This document shows positions 55,430 to 63,199 of a stretch of DNA of 64,000 nucleotides, piece after piece. This DNA is from Asanoa sp. WMMD1127 (lineage in GTDB: Bacteria > Actinomycetota > Actinomycetes > Mycobacteriales > Micromonosporaceae), in contig NZ_JARUBP010000001.1 of NCBI RefSeq assembly GCF_029626225.1, positions 3,968,001-4,032,000 on the forward strand, written 5' to 3'. The stretch's first letter is position 1, and each line of letters begins with the position of its first letter. The position numbers and the translations under genes were made by a program. The notes below the pieces were generated by a model that searched no databases, had not been told where the DNA came from, and was given only the letters and a program-made list of their open reading frames with translations.

Positions 55430-56635
55430 ATGGACACGCTCACCCGGCGGAAGTTCCTGATCGCGAGCGGCGTCGTCGGCGCGGGTGCGCTGGCGGCCGG
55501 CGCGGCCGTCTACACGCTGGACGACATCCTGGCCACGGCCGGCGACCGGCCCGCCGACGCGGGCACGCTCGTGCTGGTCACCCTCTACGGCGGCAACGAC
55601 GGGCTCAACACGGTCGTGCCCTACGCCGACGCGGCCTACCAGGACGCCCGGCCCGACATCGCGTACGACGCCGGCGAGGTCCTGCGGCTCGACGACGCGA
55701 CCGGGCTGAACCCGGCCCTGAAAGGGTTCCAGCGGCTGTTCACGGAGGACCGGCTGGCCATCGTGCGCGGAGTCGGCTATCCGAAGCCCGACCGCAGCCA
55801 CTTCCGCTCGATGGACATCTGGCAGACCGCCGACCCCGTGCGCCCGGGCACGACCGGCTGGCTCGGCCGCTGGCTCGACACCGCCGGCGGCGACCCGCGG
55901 CTCGCGGTCAGCTTCGAGCCCGCCCTGCCGCCGCTGCTGGCCGGAGCCACCAGTGCCGGCGCCGCCGTGCCGACCGGCGCCCGGCAGAAGGCGACCGGCG
56001 TGACCGGGTTCGGCACCGCCGTGGCCGGCGAGCCGCCGCTGCAGGCCCGGGCCGCGCGGTGCTTCGCCGACCTCGAACGGGTCGAGGCGATGATCACCGA
56101 GGTGCGGGCGGCACAGGAGTCCGAAGAGGACGGTGCGGACGAGCCGGCGACCGGCACCGGTGGGCGGTCCGACCTCGCCGGCCAGCTCGACCTGGTGGCC
56201 CAGTGCGTCGAGGCCGGCGTGGCCACCCGCGCGTTCTCCGTGTCGCTCGGCGGCTTCGACACCCACGCCGACGAGAAGCAGCTCCAGGAGATTCTGCTCG
56301 GCAAGGTCGACAAGGCCGTGACCGGTTTCGCGGACCGGATGGCCGGCCGGCCGGTGACGATCGCGGTCTACTCGGAGTTCGGCCGCCGCGTGCGGGCCAA
56401 CGCCAGCGACGGCACCGACCACGGCACGGCGTCGAACGTGTTCGTGCTCGGCAACGGCGTGCGCGGCGGCCTGCACGGCGAGCAGCCCAGCCTGACCGAC
56501 CTCGACGACGGCGACCTGAAGCACACGGTCGACTTCCGCGACGTGTACGCGGGGCTGCTCGACGGCGTCCTCGGCGCCGACCCGGAGCGGGTGCTCGGGG
56601 GCTGGACCGGGAAGCTCCCGCTCACCGGCTCGTGA
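55430..56635 (+). CDS. DUF1501 family protein with Tat signal
   Basis: This 401-residue protein has a twin-arginine signal (TRRKFLIASGVVGAGALAAGAAV), then the alkaline phosphatase-like/DUF1501 fold: LVLVTLYGGNDGLNTVVPYADAAY, YPKPDRSHFRSMDIWQTADP, FSVSLGGFDTHADEKQLQE, VYSEFGRRVRANASDGTDHGTASNVFVLG. The His-Asp pattern implies metal binding. The substrate is unknown. It is an operon partner of the DUF1800 gene, and its 3' end overlaps the convergent hydrolase gene by 14 bp. Confidence 0.9.
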   Translation: MDTLTRRKFLIASGVVGAGALAAGAAVYTLDDILATAGDRPADAGTLVLVTLYGGNDGLNTVVPYADAAYQDARPDIAYDAGEVLRLDDATGLNPALKGFQRLFTEDRLAIVRGVGYPKPDRSHFRSMDIWQTADPVRPGTTGWLGRWLDTAGGDPRLAVSFEPALPPLLAGATSAGAAVPTGARQKATGVTGFGTAVAGEPPLQARAARCFADLERVEAMITEVRAAQESEEDGADEPATGTGGRSDLAGQLDLVAQCVEAGVATRAFSVSLGGFDTHADEKQLQEILLGKVDKAVTGFADRMAGRPVTIAVYSEFGRRVRANASDGTDHGTASNVFVLGNGVRGGLHGEQPSLTDLDDGDLKHTVDFRDVYAGLLDGVLGADPERVLGGWTGKLPLTGS

Positions 56636-57443
56636 GCCACTCCAGCGCAGCGGGGAAGCGGCGCAGGACGGACACGTGTCCGTCCACATCGGAGATCTCA
56701 AGCCTGGCTTTGTCGAGGCGCCGGGCCAACCACTCGCTGTGGGTCGGCGGCACCATGCGGTCGCGGGCGCCGGCCAGCAGCAGCACCGGCGCGGTGATCG
56801 TCGTGAGGTCGAAGCCCCACGGCGCCACGTACGCCAGGTCGTCGTCGGCGGCGGCCGCCGGGCCCTGCGCGACGGCGGGCCGCACCACGTCGAGCATCCA
56901 CGACCAGTCGGTGGCCAGCGCGTCCTCGTCGGCGTCGACGAAGCCGATGTCCGGGTCCGCCGGGCCGTCCGTGTCGTGGGCCGCGCGGGCCGCCGGCCCG
57001 GCCAGCGCCGCGTGCAGCGACGCCGCGGCCCCGGAGGCCATGCCGCTGAACCAGTCGAGGCCGTCGGCGCCCCAGGGGGCGAGGCTCGAACCGGCCACCA
57101 CCGCGGTGACCCGCTGCGGCAGCAGCGCGGCGACGGCCAGCGCGTGCGGCCCGCCGCCCGAGTGCCCGACGACCGCGAACCGATCGAGCCCGAGCAGGTC
57201 GGCGACGGCGTTGGTGTAGCGGGCGGCCGACGAGACGTCGCGGCCCGGCACGCGGGTCGAGCCGCCGTAACCGGGACGGTCGTAGGAGACCCAGCGGATC
57301 GCCTCGCCGAACAGGGGCACCGGTGGCGCGCCGAGGTTGGGCGTGCCGTGGTGCCAGAAGACGGTGTGCGGGGCGGCGTGCCCGGTGTCGTACACGTGGA
57401 GGTTCTGGCCGCCGCCGAGGTCGAGATCGAACTCCTTGGTCAC
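56622..57443 (-). CDS. alpha/beta hydrolase
   Basis: This 273-residue protein has the oxyanion segment FWHHGTPNLG, nucleophile Ser in VVGHSGGGPHAL, acid Asp in LLAGARDRMVPP and His in ISDVDGHVSVLRRFP. It is a typical small esterase or lactonase of unknown substrate. GTG 57443 has TAGGGT 7 nt upstream and no ribosome site. It lies 21 bp after the stop of the kinase gene on the same strand, so read-through from it is possible. Confidence 0.88.
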   Translation of the reverse strand: MTKEFDLDLGGGQNLHVYDTGHAAPHTVFWHHGTPNLGAPPVPLFGEAIRWVSYDRPGYGGSTRVPGRDVSSAARYTNAVADLLGLDRFAVVGHSGGGPHALAVAALLPQRVTAVVAGSSLAPWGADGLDWFSGMASGAAASLHAALAGPAARAAHDTDGPADPDIGFVDADEDALATDWSWMLDVVRPAVAQGPAAAADDDLAYVAPWGFDLTTITAPVLLLAGARDRMVPPTHSEWLARRLDKARLEISDVDGHVSVLRRFPAALEWLTSR

Positions 57444-57450
57444 CCGGCCG

Positions 57451-57456
57451 ACCCTA
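57451..57456 (-). promoter_or_regulatory. -10 for leaderless hydrolase mRNA
   Basis: TAGGGT (57456-57451, minus strand) is 7 nt before GTG 57443. Confidence 0.45.
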
Positions 57457-57464
57457 CCGGCAGG

Positions 57465-59102
57465 TCAGAGCACGGAGGGAAGGCCGTTCCGGCAGGCGAG
57501 GCTCACGCTCAGGCCGAGCACGGTGATGGTGACGCGGTTCTGCGGGCCGGCCCGGTGTGCGGCGGGCTCCAGCACCTCGACCTGGTCGCCGACACAGCGG
57601 GCGGTGACGTTGATGCCGAGCAGCGGCAGGTCGAGCACCACCGACCGGCCCGGCGTCGGCCCGGGGTCCGGCTCGTCGTCGTCATCGCCGCTGCCGGGAC
57701 CCGGACCGGAGCCCGTGCCCGGACCAGAGCCCGTGCCCGGGCCGGAGCCCGTGCCGGGGCCAGACCCGGAACCCGAGCCGGAACCGGAACCGGAGCCCGA
57801 ACCGGACCCGCGCGTCGCTTCCGGCGCATTGCCGGCGTCAGGCCCGTCGTCGCGCGTGCCCTGCCCGGCGGTGCCGTTGTCGCCGCCGGGCGTACCACCG
57901 GCGGTCGGCGCGGTGCCGGTCGGACCGGCGCCCGGCGCGGTCGCGCTCGGCGAGGCGGAGATCGCGGGCGGGCGCGAGCCGGCCGCGTCGGCGGAGCCAC
58001 CCGGACGCTCGGTGGGCACCACGATCGCGGCCACCACCGCACCCGCCACCAGCACGGCGCCGGCCGCGGCGAGCAGCGCGGGACGGCGGCGGTCGGGCCC
58101 GCGTACCGGCTTGGCGGTGACCACCTCCGTGGTCAGCTCCGGGTCGATCGCGGGCCGCTCGGCGTCGACGACGTCATCCGCGACCGGCGCCGCGGCCACG
58201 CCCTGGGTGGTCGCCGCGTCCATCGCCGCCACCAGACCGGCCAGCGCCGGGTCGTCGTCCTGCGGCGGCGGCACGATGCCGGCCGCGGTGGCGAGCACGG
58301 CCGCGACCTCCGCCGCCGACGGCCGGTCCGCGGGCTCCTTGGCCAGGCACCGGTCGCAGATCTCGTTGACCTCGGACGGGATCTGGTCGAGGGGCGGCAG
58401 CGGATCGGGCTCCACGTAGACGTGGGCGTCGAGCATCTGGGTCGTGGTGTCGGCGAGCCACGGCAGCCGGTTGGTCAGGGCCCGGTAGATCAGCAGGCCG
58501 AGCGCGTAGATGTCGGACGCGGGGGAGACCTGGCCGAGGGTCAGCCGCTCGGGCGCGAGGTAGGCCGGCGTGCCGAGCAGCAGCCCGTCGGCCTCGAGCT
58601 CGTCGCGGCCCACGACGGCGGCGATGCCGAAGTCGACGACCTTGGCGCCGGACGGCGTCAGCATCACGTTGGACGGCTTCACGTCGCGGTGCACGAGGTC
58701 CTGCGCGTGGGCGGCGGCCAGGGCGGCGGCGACCTCGGAGAGGGTACGCAGGGCCACCCGCGGCGGCAGCGGGCCGTCGTCGAGGCGCTGGGCGAGGGTG
58801 CGGCCGGGCAGCAGTTCCATCACCACGTACGGCACCTTGGTCCCGTCGTCGTCGGTCGCCTCGCCGTAGTCGAAGACGCCCGTGACGTGGGGGTGCCAGA
58901 GCCGGGCGGCGGCCCGCGCCTCGGCCCGGATGCGCTGCCGCGCCGCGACGCTCACCGCATGTCGGGTGGCCAGCACCTTGACCGCCACCGACCGCTGCAG
59001 CACGAGGTCGTGCGCGCGCCAGACCACCGACATGCCGCCGGCGCCGAGCCGGTCGTCCAGTCGGTATCGGCCGTCGAGGACCTGTTGGGACCGCACCCGC
59101 AC
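57465..59102 (-). CDS. transmembrane Ser/Thr protein kinase (PknB-like, Gly-Ser-Pro linker)
   Basis: About 545 residues from GTG 59102; GTG 59096 is nearly as good. The kinase domain (1-~275) has LGAGGMSVVWRA, catalytic Lys in VAVKVLA, HRDVKPSNVML, DFGIAAVVG, GTPAYLAPERL and SDIYALGLLIY. A juxtamembrane part, one membrane helix (PALLAAAGAVLVAGAVVAAIVV), a long Gly-Ser-Pro-Thr stretch and a small folded C-terminal domain with two Cys (NVTARCVGDQ, SLACRNGLPSVL) follow. It lacks PASTA domains. The extracellular tail may sense a cell-wall signal. It is divergent from two small membrane-protein genes. Confidence 0.9.
   Translation of the reverse strand: MRVRSQQVLDGRYRLDDRLGAGGMSVVWRAHDLVLQRSVAVKVLATRHAVSVAARQRIRAEARAAARLWHPHVTGVFDYGEATDDDGTKVPYVVMELLPGRTLAQRLDDGPLPPRVALRTLSEVAAALAAAHAQDLVHRDVKPSNVMLTPSGAKVVDFGIAAVVGRDELEADGLLLGTPAYLAPERLTLGQVSPASDIYALGLLIYRALTNRLPWLADTTTQMLDAHVYVEPDPLPPLDQIPSEVNEICDRCLAKEPADRPSAAEVAAVLATAAGIVPPPQDDDPALAGLVAAMDAATTQGVAAAPVADDVVDAERPAIDPELTTEVVTAKPVRGPDRRRPALLAAAGAVLVAGAVVAAIVVPTERPGGSADAAGSRPPAISASPSATAPGAGPTGTAPTAGGTPGGDNGTAGQGTRDDGPDAGNAPEATRGSGSGSGSGSGSGSGSGPGTGSGPGTGSGPGTGSGPGPGSGDDDDEPDPGPTPGRSVVLDLPLLGINVTARCVGDQVEVLEPAAHRAGPQNRVTITVLGLSVSLACRNGLPSVL
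57691..57810 (-). repeat. short tandem repeats encoding a (GSGP/GT)n linker
   Basis: About ten degenerate 6-12-bp units (variants of ccggagcccgtg) encode the low-complexity linker of the kinase's extracellular part, in frame. Its length is likely to vary between strains. Confidence 0.7.
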
Positions 59103-59196
59103 AGCTTGCCAACTTCGGGCCCGATCGGCATCCCGGCCACGGGACCGCGATCGACATGCGTGATGACCGGAACATGCCGGATTGGCGCTCAGAGGG

Positions 59197-59202
59197 TAGG
59201 TT
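59197..59202 (+). promoter_or_regulatory. -10 for the leaderless small membrane-protein gene
   Basis: TAGGTT is 6 nt before GTG 59209, in the 106-bp gap divergent from the kinase gene. Confidence 0.55.
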
Positions 59203-59208
59203 GGCCTG

Positions 59209-59607
59209 GTGCATCGCGACGTGCTGATCCGGCCTCTGCGCCGGCTCGTGCACGGGTCTGTGCGGGTTCTGACCGGTTTGGCGGCTTTGGCGCTAGCCGT
59301 AGGGATCGGCGTGTCGTCGATCGCCACGCCGGCGTCGGCACCGGCTACCGAGCCGGTCGCCGCCGCGGCCGCGACCACCCAGCCCACCGCCGACGAGCCG
59401 GCCACCGTTGAGCAGCGGGCCGCCGTCGACCAGCCGGACGCCGTGACGAGCAGCCGGCCGCCGCCGGCGTTCGCGACGACACGACCCGGCCGCACGCGTT
59501 CGCGTACCTCACGAAGTCCGCACCCCGCGCCCCACCGCACGACGACGACACCGCCGCCCGCTGAGCACCTTTTCGCGCTCGTCGTCCCCTCAATCGCCTA
59601 CCGGTGA
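59209..59607 (+). CDS. small exported or membrane-anchored hypothetical protein
   Basis: This 132-residue protein has one hydrophobic helix (VLTGLAALALAVGIGVSSIATPASA), likely a signal or anchor. A Pro/Thr/Ala-rich tail with many Arg (TTRPGRTRSRTSRSPHPAPHRTTTTPP) follows. No domain recognised. GTG 59209 has no ribosome site. The next gene starts 10 bp after its stop. Confidence 0.65.
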   Translation: MHRDVLIRPLRRLVHGSVRVLTGLAALALAVGIGVSSIATPASAPATEPVAAAAATTQPTADEPATVEQRAAVDQPDAVTSSRPPPAFATTRPGRTRSRTSRSPHPAPHRTTTTPPPAEHLFALVVPSIAYR

Positions 59608-59616
59608 GGTGTCCCC

Positions 59617-60390
59617 GTGCAAACGGCCATGCAACTCTTCTTCGTCGGCGTGCCCCGCGCCGCGGTCATCTGGTTGATCCTGCTCGGGCTCGCGATCCTC
59701 GCGGTCACGGGCCTGCACCTGGTCGGGCCGCGCGGTCCGCGCCGCGCCGGCGTGCGCGTCCGGTTGCGCGCCGCCCGGATCCGTCGCGAGCGGCGGGCCA
59801 CCGCCGCCGCCGAGCTCGTCCGCTATGCCGACGAGGTCGGTGTCGCCGCGCAGCGGGCCGAGGCCACCGCGCGCCGCCGGCACGAGGCCTGGCTCACCGC
59901 GCAGGAAACGGCCGAGCGGGCCTGGACGGCCTTCGAGGCGGCCGACCGCGCCGCGAGCCGGATGGCCGCGGCGGCGCTGCTGCCGAGCCCGGCCACACCG
60001 CAGACCCCGCAGGAGTACGCCGAGCGCGAGCGCTGGCTCCACCGCGCCGCGATGTCCGCGTGTGCCCACAATGAACTGTCCTTGTTGGACCTCAACGACG
60101 CCCTCGCGCACCGCAACGGCTGGGACCCGCGCCGCCACCCGGTGGAGCAGGAGGCCATGCTGCGCAAGGCGATCCGCGACACGCTGCGCTCCGCCGAGCG
60201 CGACGCCGCCCGCGCGGAGCGGTTCGCCTGGGAGACGGCGGAGTCCGCGGCCGCGGCGGCCCGCAGCCTGCGGGCGGAGGCGATCGCGGCCGCCGAGCGC
60301 GCGCATCCGGTGCGGCACCTGGTGCGAGCGGACGCCGCGGCCGGCGTCGCGACCCGGCGGCAGCGCCTGCGCACGGCCGTGGCCCGCTAG
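59617..60390 (+). CDS. membrane-anchored coiled-coil hypothetical protein
   Basis: This 257-residue protein has one N-terminal membrane helix (AAVIWLILLGLAILAVTGLHLVG), followed by a long Arg/Ala/Glu-rich helical region (RADEVGV-like, AEATARRRHEAWLTAQETAERAWTAFEAADRAASRMAAAALL and a second block near the end), probably coiled coil facing the cytoplasm. GTG 59617 follows GAGGTG. Its stop shares a base with the threonine synthase start (TAGTG). Its role is unknown; its place opposite a membrane kinase may be meaningful. Confidence 0.75.
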   Translation: MQTAMQLFFVGVPRAAVIWLILLGLAILAVTGLHLVGPRGPRRAGVRVRLRAARIRRERRATAAAELVRYADEVGVAAQRAEATARRRHEAWLTAQETAERAWTAFEAADRAASRMAAAALLPSPATPQTPQEYAERERWLHRAAMSACAHNELSLLDLNDALAHRNGWDPRRHPVEQEAMLRKAIRDTLRSAERDAARAERFAWETAESAAAAARSLRAEAIAAAERAHPVRHLVRADAAAGVATRRQRLRTAVAR

Positions 60391-61568
60391 TGTTCCTCAC
60401 CCACCTGGCCTGCCCCCGCTGCGGCACGGAGCACGACGCCGACGTGCTGACCAACCTCTGCGGCTGCGGCTCGCCGCTGCTGGCCCGCTACGACCTCGAC
60501 GCGGTGCGCGCCGCGGTCGACCCGGCGACCGTCGCGGGCCGCGGGGCGGACCTCTGGCGCTACCGGGAGCTGCTGCCGCTGCGGGACGACGCGCAACGGG
60601 TGACGCTGGGCGAGGGTTGGACACCGCTGTGGCCGGCGGCCAGGTTCGGCGCCACGATCGGGCTGGATCGGTTGCTGGTCAAGGACGAGGGCCTCGTGCC
60701 GACCGGCTCGTTCAAGGCCCGTGGTGCGGCGGTGGGCGTCTCCCGGGCCCGCGAGCTCGGCGCCACGCACGTGGCCATGCCGACCAACGGCAACGCGGGC
60801 GCGGCATGGGCCACCTACGCCGCCCGGGGCGGGCTGCGGTCGACGATCGCGATGCCGCTGCGCGCCCCGGTGGTCACCCGCCAGGAGGTGGTCGCCGCCG
60901 GTGGCGAGCTCATCCTGGTCGACGGGCTCATCAACGACGCCGGGCGGCTGGTCGCCGAGCTGATCGCGGCGGCCGGCGGCGCCATCTTCGACGCCGGCAC
61001 GCTGCGCGAGCCGTACCGGCTCGAAGGCAAGAAGACGATGGGGCTCGAGATCTGCGAGCAGCTCGGCTGGCGCGTACCCGATGTGATCGTCTATCCGACC
61101 GGCGGCGGGGTCGGGCTGATCGGCATCCACAAGGCGATCGGGGAGCTGCGGGAGCTGGGCTGGATCGGCGACAAGGTGCCACGGCTGGTGGCGGTGCAGT
61201 CGACCGGCTGCGCGCCGATCGTGCGGGCGTTCGAGGCGGGGGAGCGGCGGACGCGGCCGTGGGCCGGCGCGGACACTGTCGCATTTGGAATCAACGTGCC
61301 CGCGCCGCTCGGCGACGAGCTGATCCTCGACGCGTTGGCGGAGACCAGCGGCACGGCCGTCGCCTACGACGACCGACAGATCCTGGCCGACCTGCGGGCG
61401 TTCGGGGAGCAGGAGGGTCTGCTGTTGTGCCCGGAGGGCGCGGCCTGCCTGACCGCCGCCCGCGGGCTGCGGGAGAGTGGCTGGCTGGCCGCCGACGACG
61501 AGGTGGTCGTGCTCAACACCGGCGCGGGCATCAAATACCCGGAGACGGTGTCAGTGCCGGGCGCGTAG
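60390..61568 (+). CDS. thrC: threonine synthase (PLP-dependent)
   Basis: This 392-residue enzyme has an N-terminal zinc-ribbon-like segment (CPRCGTEHDADVL, CGCGSPLLARYDLDAV), then the PLP fold: LGEGWTPLWPA, the lysine in PTGSFKARGA that binds PLP, MPTNGNAGAAWATYAARGG, YPTGGGVGLIGIHKA and CPEGAACLTAARGL. It should convert O-phosphohomoserine to threonine. Since no hom or thrB gene is adjacent, it may be a paralogue with another substrate. GTG 60390 overlaps the previous stop by 1 nt. Its end overlaps the AraC gene by 18 bp. Confidence 0.85.
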   Translation: MFLTHLACPRCGTEHDADVLTNLCGCGSPLLARYDLDAVRAAVDPATVAGRGADLWRYRELLPLRDDAQRVTLGEGWTPLWPAARFGATIGLDRLLVKDEGLVPTGSFKARGAAVGVSRARELGATHVAMPTNGNAGAAWATYAARGGLRSTIAMPLRAPVVTRQEVVAAGGELILVDGLINDAGRLVAELIAAAGGAIFDAGTLREPYRLEGKKTMGLEICEQLGWRVPDVIVYPTGGGVGLIGIHKAIGELRELGWIGDKVPRLVAVQSTGCAPIVRAFEAGERRTRPWAGADTVAFGINVPAPLGDELILDALAETSGTAVAYDDRQILADLRAFGEQEGLLLCPEGAACLTAARGLRESGWLAADDEVVVLNTGAGIKYPETVSVPGA

Positions 61569-62456
61569 GCGGCGCAGCATGCGGGGGTCCTCGAAGCCGA
61601 CCGCCCGGGCCGCCGCGTGCACCGTGCTGCCGTGGCCGATCAGGTGCTCGGCCCGCTCCAGCCGCAGCGCCTGCTGGTAGCCGAGCGGGGTCAGCCCGGT
61701 CGCGCGGCTGAACTGCCGGGTCAAGGTGCGTTCGCTGATCCCGCCCGCGCCGGCGAGCGCGGCCAGTGGCAGGCGCTCGGCGTACCGCTGGTCGATCAGG
61801 TCCTGGATCTTGTGCACCGCGTCGCTGAGGTGGCCGCGGTGCCGCAGCATCGCGCTGGTCTGCTGCTCGTCGCCGTTGCGGCGGGCGTAGACGACCATCT
61901 CGCGCGCGATCCGGGCCGCGGCCGCCGGGCCGTGCCGCACGGCCATCAGGTAGAGCGCGAGGTCGACGCCGCTGGCGATGCCGGCCGAGGTGATCACCCG
62001 ACCGTCGACCACGTAGAGCACGTCGCGGACGACGGTGGCCCGCTTGTAGCGGCGCGCGAGTTCGTCCTGCAGGCCGTGGTGGGTGGTGCAGCGGCGGCCG
62101 TCGAGCAGGCCGGCCCGGCCGAGCACGTCGGCGCCGGAGCAGACGCTGGCCACGGTGCCGCCCGCGCGGTGGTGGTCGGCGACCCAGTCGAGCGTCTCGG
62201 CGGCGAGGCGGCCGGTGCCGCGCAGGGTCGGCGACCGCCAGCCGGGCACGATCAGCAGGTCGTCGGGGCGAAGGGCGGGCCAAATCGTCTCGGCGTGTAC
62301 GGGCAGACCTTGCGCGGTGGGCACCTCGGCGTGCTCGCTGAGGTAGGCCAGCGCGTAGTCGTAACCGAGGTCGCGCGCGGTGGAGAAGACCTGGGCGGGC
62401 CCGGCCAGGTCGAGCAGGTGCAGGTCGGGCACCAGCAGGAAGCCGACGGTGGTCAC
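61551..62456 (-). CDS. GlxA-type AraC family regulator (DJ-1/PfpI sensor domain)
   Basis: This 301-residue protein has an N-terminal DJ-1-like domain (TTVGFLLVPDLHLLDLAGPAQVF, DLLIVPGWRSPTLRG, VASVCSGADVLGRAGLLDGRRCTTHHG, VITSAGIASGVDLALYL) and a C-terminal AraC double helix-turn-helix (PLAALAGAGGISERTLTRQFSRATGLTPLGYQQALRLERAEHLI, AARAVGFEDPRMLRRLRARH). Such regulators often sense nitrogenous metabolites. GTG 62456 lies 10 nt after the stop of the isochorismatase-like gene, so the two form an operon and it probably controls that gene. Confidence 0.9.
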   Translation of the reverse strand: MTTVGFLLVPDLHLLDLAGPAQVFSTARDLGYDYALAYLSEHAEVPTAQGLPVHAETIWPALRPDDLLIVPGWRSPTLRGTGRLAAETLDWVADHHRAGGTVASVCSGADVLGRAGLLDGRRCTTHHGLQDELARRYKRATVVRDVLYVVDGRVITSAGIASGVDLALYLMAVRHGPAAAARIAREMVVYARRNGDEQQTSAMLRHRGHLSDAVHKIQDLIDQRYAERLPLAALAGAGGISERTLTRQFSRATGLTPLGYQQALRLERAEHLIGHGSTVHAAARAVGFEDPRMLRRLRARH

Positions 62457-62466
62457 GATCCGGTCA

Positions 62467-63063
62467 TCATGCCACGAGTGCGGCCCCGAGCACGTCGGCG
62501 ACCGTGCGCACGGTGGCGAACCGGCCGTCGAGGACCCGCTCCGTGCGCTCCACGATCGCGTCGACGCCGAGCGTGCGGGGGTCGGCCAGGATCTCGTCGA
62601 CGCTCGCGCCGGTGGCGTCGCGGTGGGGGATCGGGAAGGTGAGCGTCGCGTCGGTGACGAACGTGACGGCGTACCCCAGATCGCCGCCGACCCGCGCGGT
62701 GGTCTCGACGCACTGCTCGGTCCGGATGCCGGTGACGGTCAGGTCGAAGATCCGCCGCTCGGTGAGGAACTGGCCCGCGTTGGTGGTGGTGAAGACGTTG
62801 TGCGAGGTCTTGACCATGGTGGGCTCGCCGGTCCCGGGCACACGGAGGCCGTCGAGGAGGCGGACGTGGCCGTTGACCGGGTCGAAGACTCCGCCGGTGC
62901 CGGGCTCGCTGTGCAGCACCCAGATCACGGTGTCACCGGCGGCGCGGAACGCGTCCACGAGCCGGTTGACGTTGTCGACGAAGTCGGGATTGGAGCCGGC
63001 CCGCCAGATTTCGCGTTGCCGGAAGGACTCCTGGGCGTCGATGACGAACAGTGCGCGCTTCAT
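62467..63063 (-). CDS. isochorismatase-like cysteine hydrolase
   Basis: This 198-residue protein has the catalytic triad pattern: Asp in ALFVIDAQESFRQ, Lys in MVKTSHNVFTTT and Cys in IRTEQCVETTARVGGDLGY. Family members hydrolyse nicotinamide, N-carbamoyl compounds or vinyl ethers. Its pairing with a GlxA-type AraC regulator is common. The substrate is not evident from sequence. The start follows AGGAC. Confidence 0.88.
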   Translation of the reverse strand: MKRALFVIDAQESFRQREIWRAGSNPDFVDNVNRLVDAFRAAGDTVIWVLHSEPGTGGVFDPVNGHVRLLDGLRVPGTGEPTMVKTSHNVFTTTNAGQFLTERRIFDLTVTGIRTEQCVETTARVGGDLGYAVTFVTDATLTFPIPHRDATGASVDEILADPRTLGVDAIVERTERVLDGRFATVRTVADVLGAALVA

Positions 63064-63199
63064 GTCCTGATCGTCGCCGCGGCGCGGCCTGTCGCGGAAG
63101 GCCGGATCGGGTCCGTGGGCGGACGGATCCGGTCATTCCCGGGGTGGCGCGATCCACAGGGTGCGGCAGCGCACGCGTGCTGAGTGCTTTCATTGGGGC

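Noticed and set aside
53525-56701. 1058-codon minus-strand open frame over the DUF1800/DUF1501 genes
   Set aside because: Only its last ~180 codons encode a credible lipoprotein. The rest is a shadow of two well-supported plus-strand genes.
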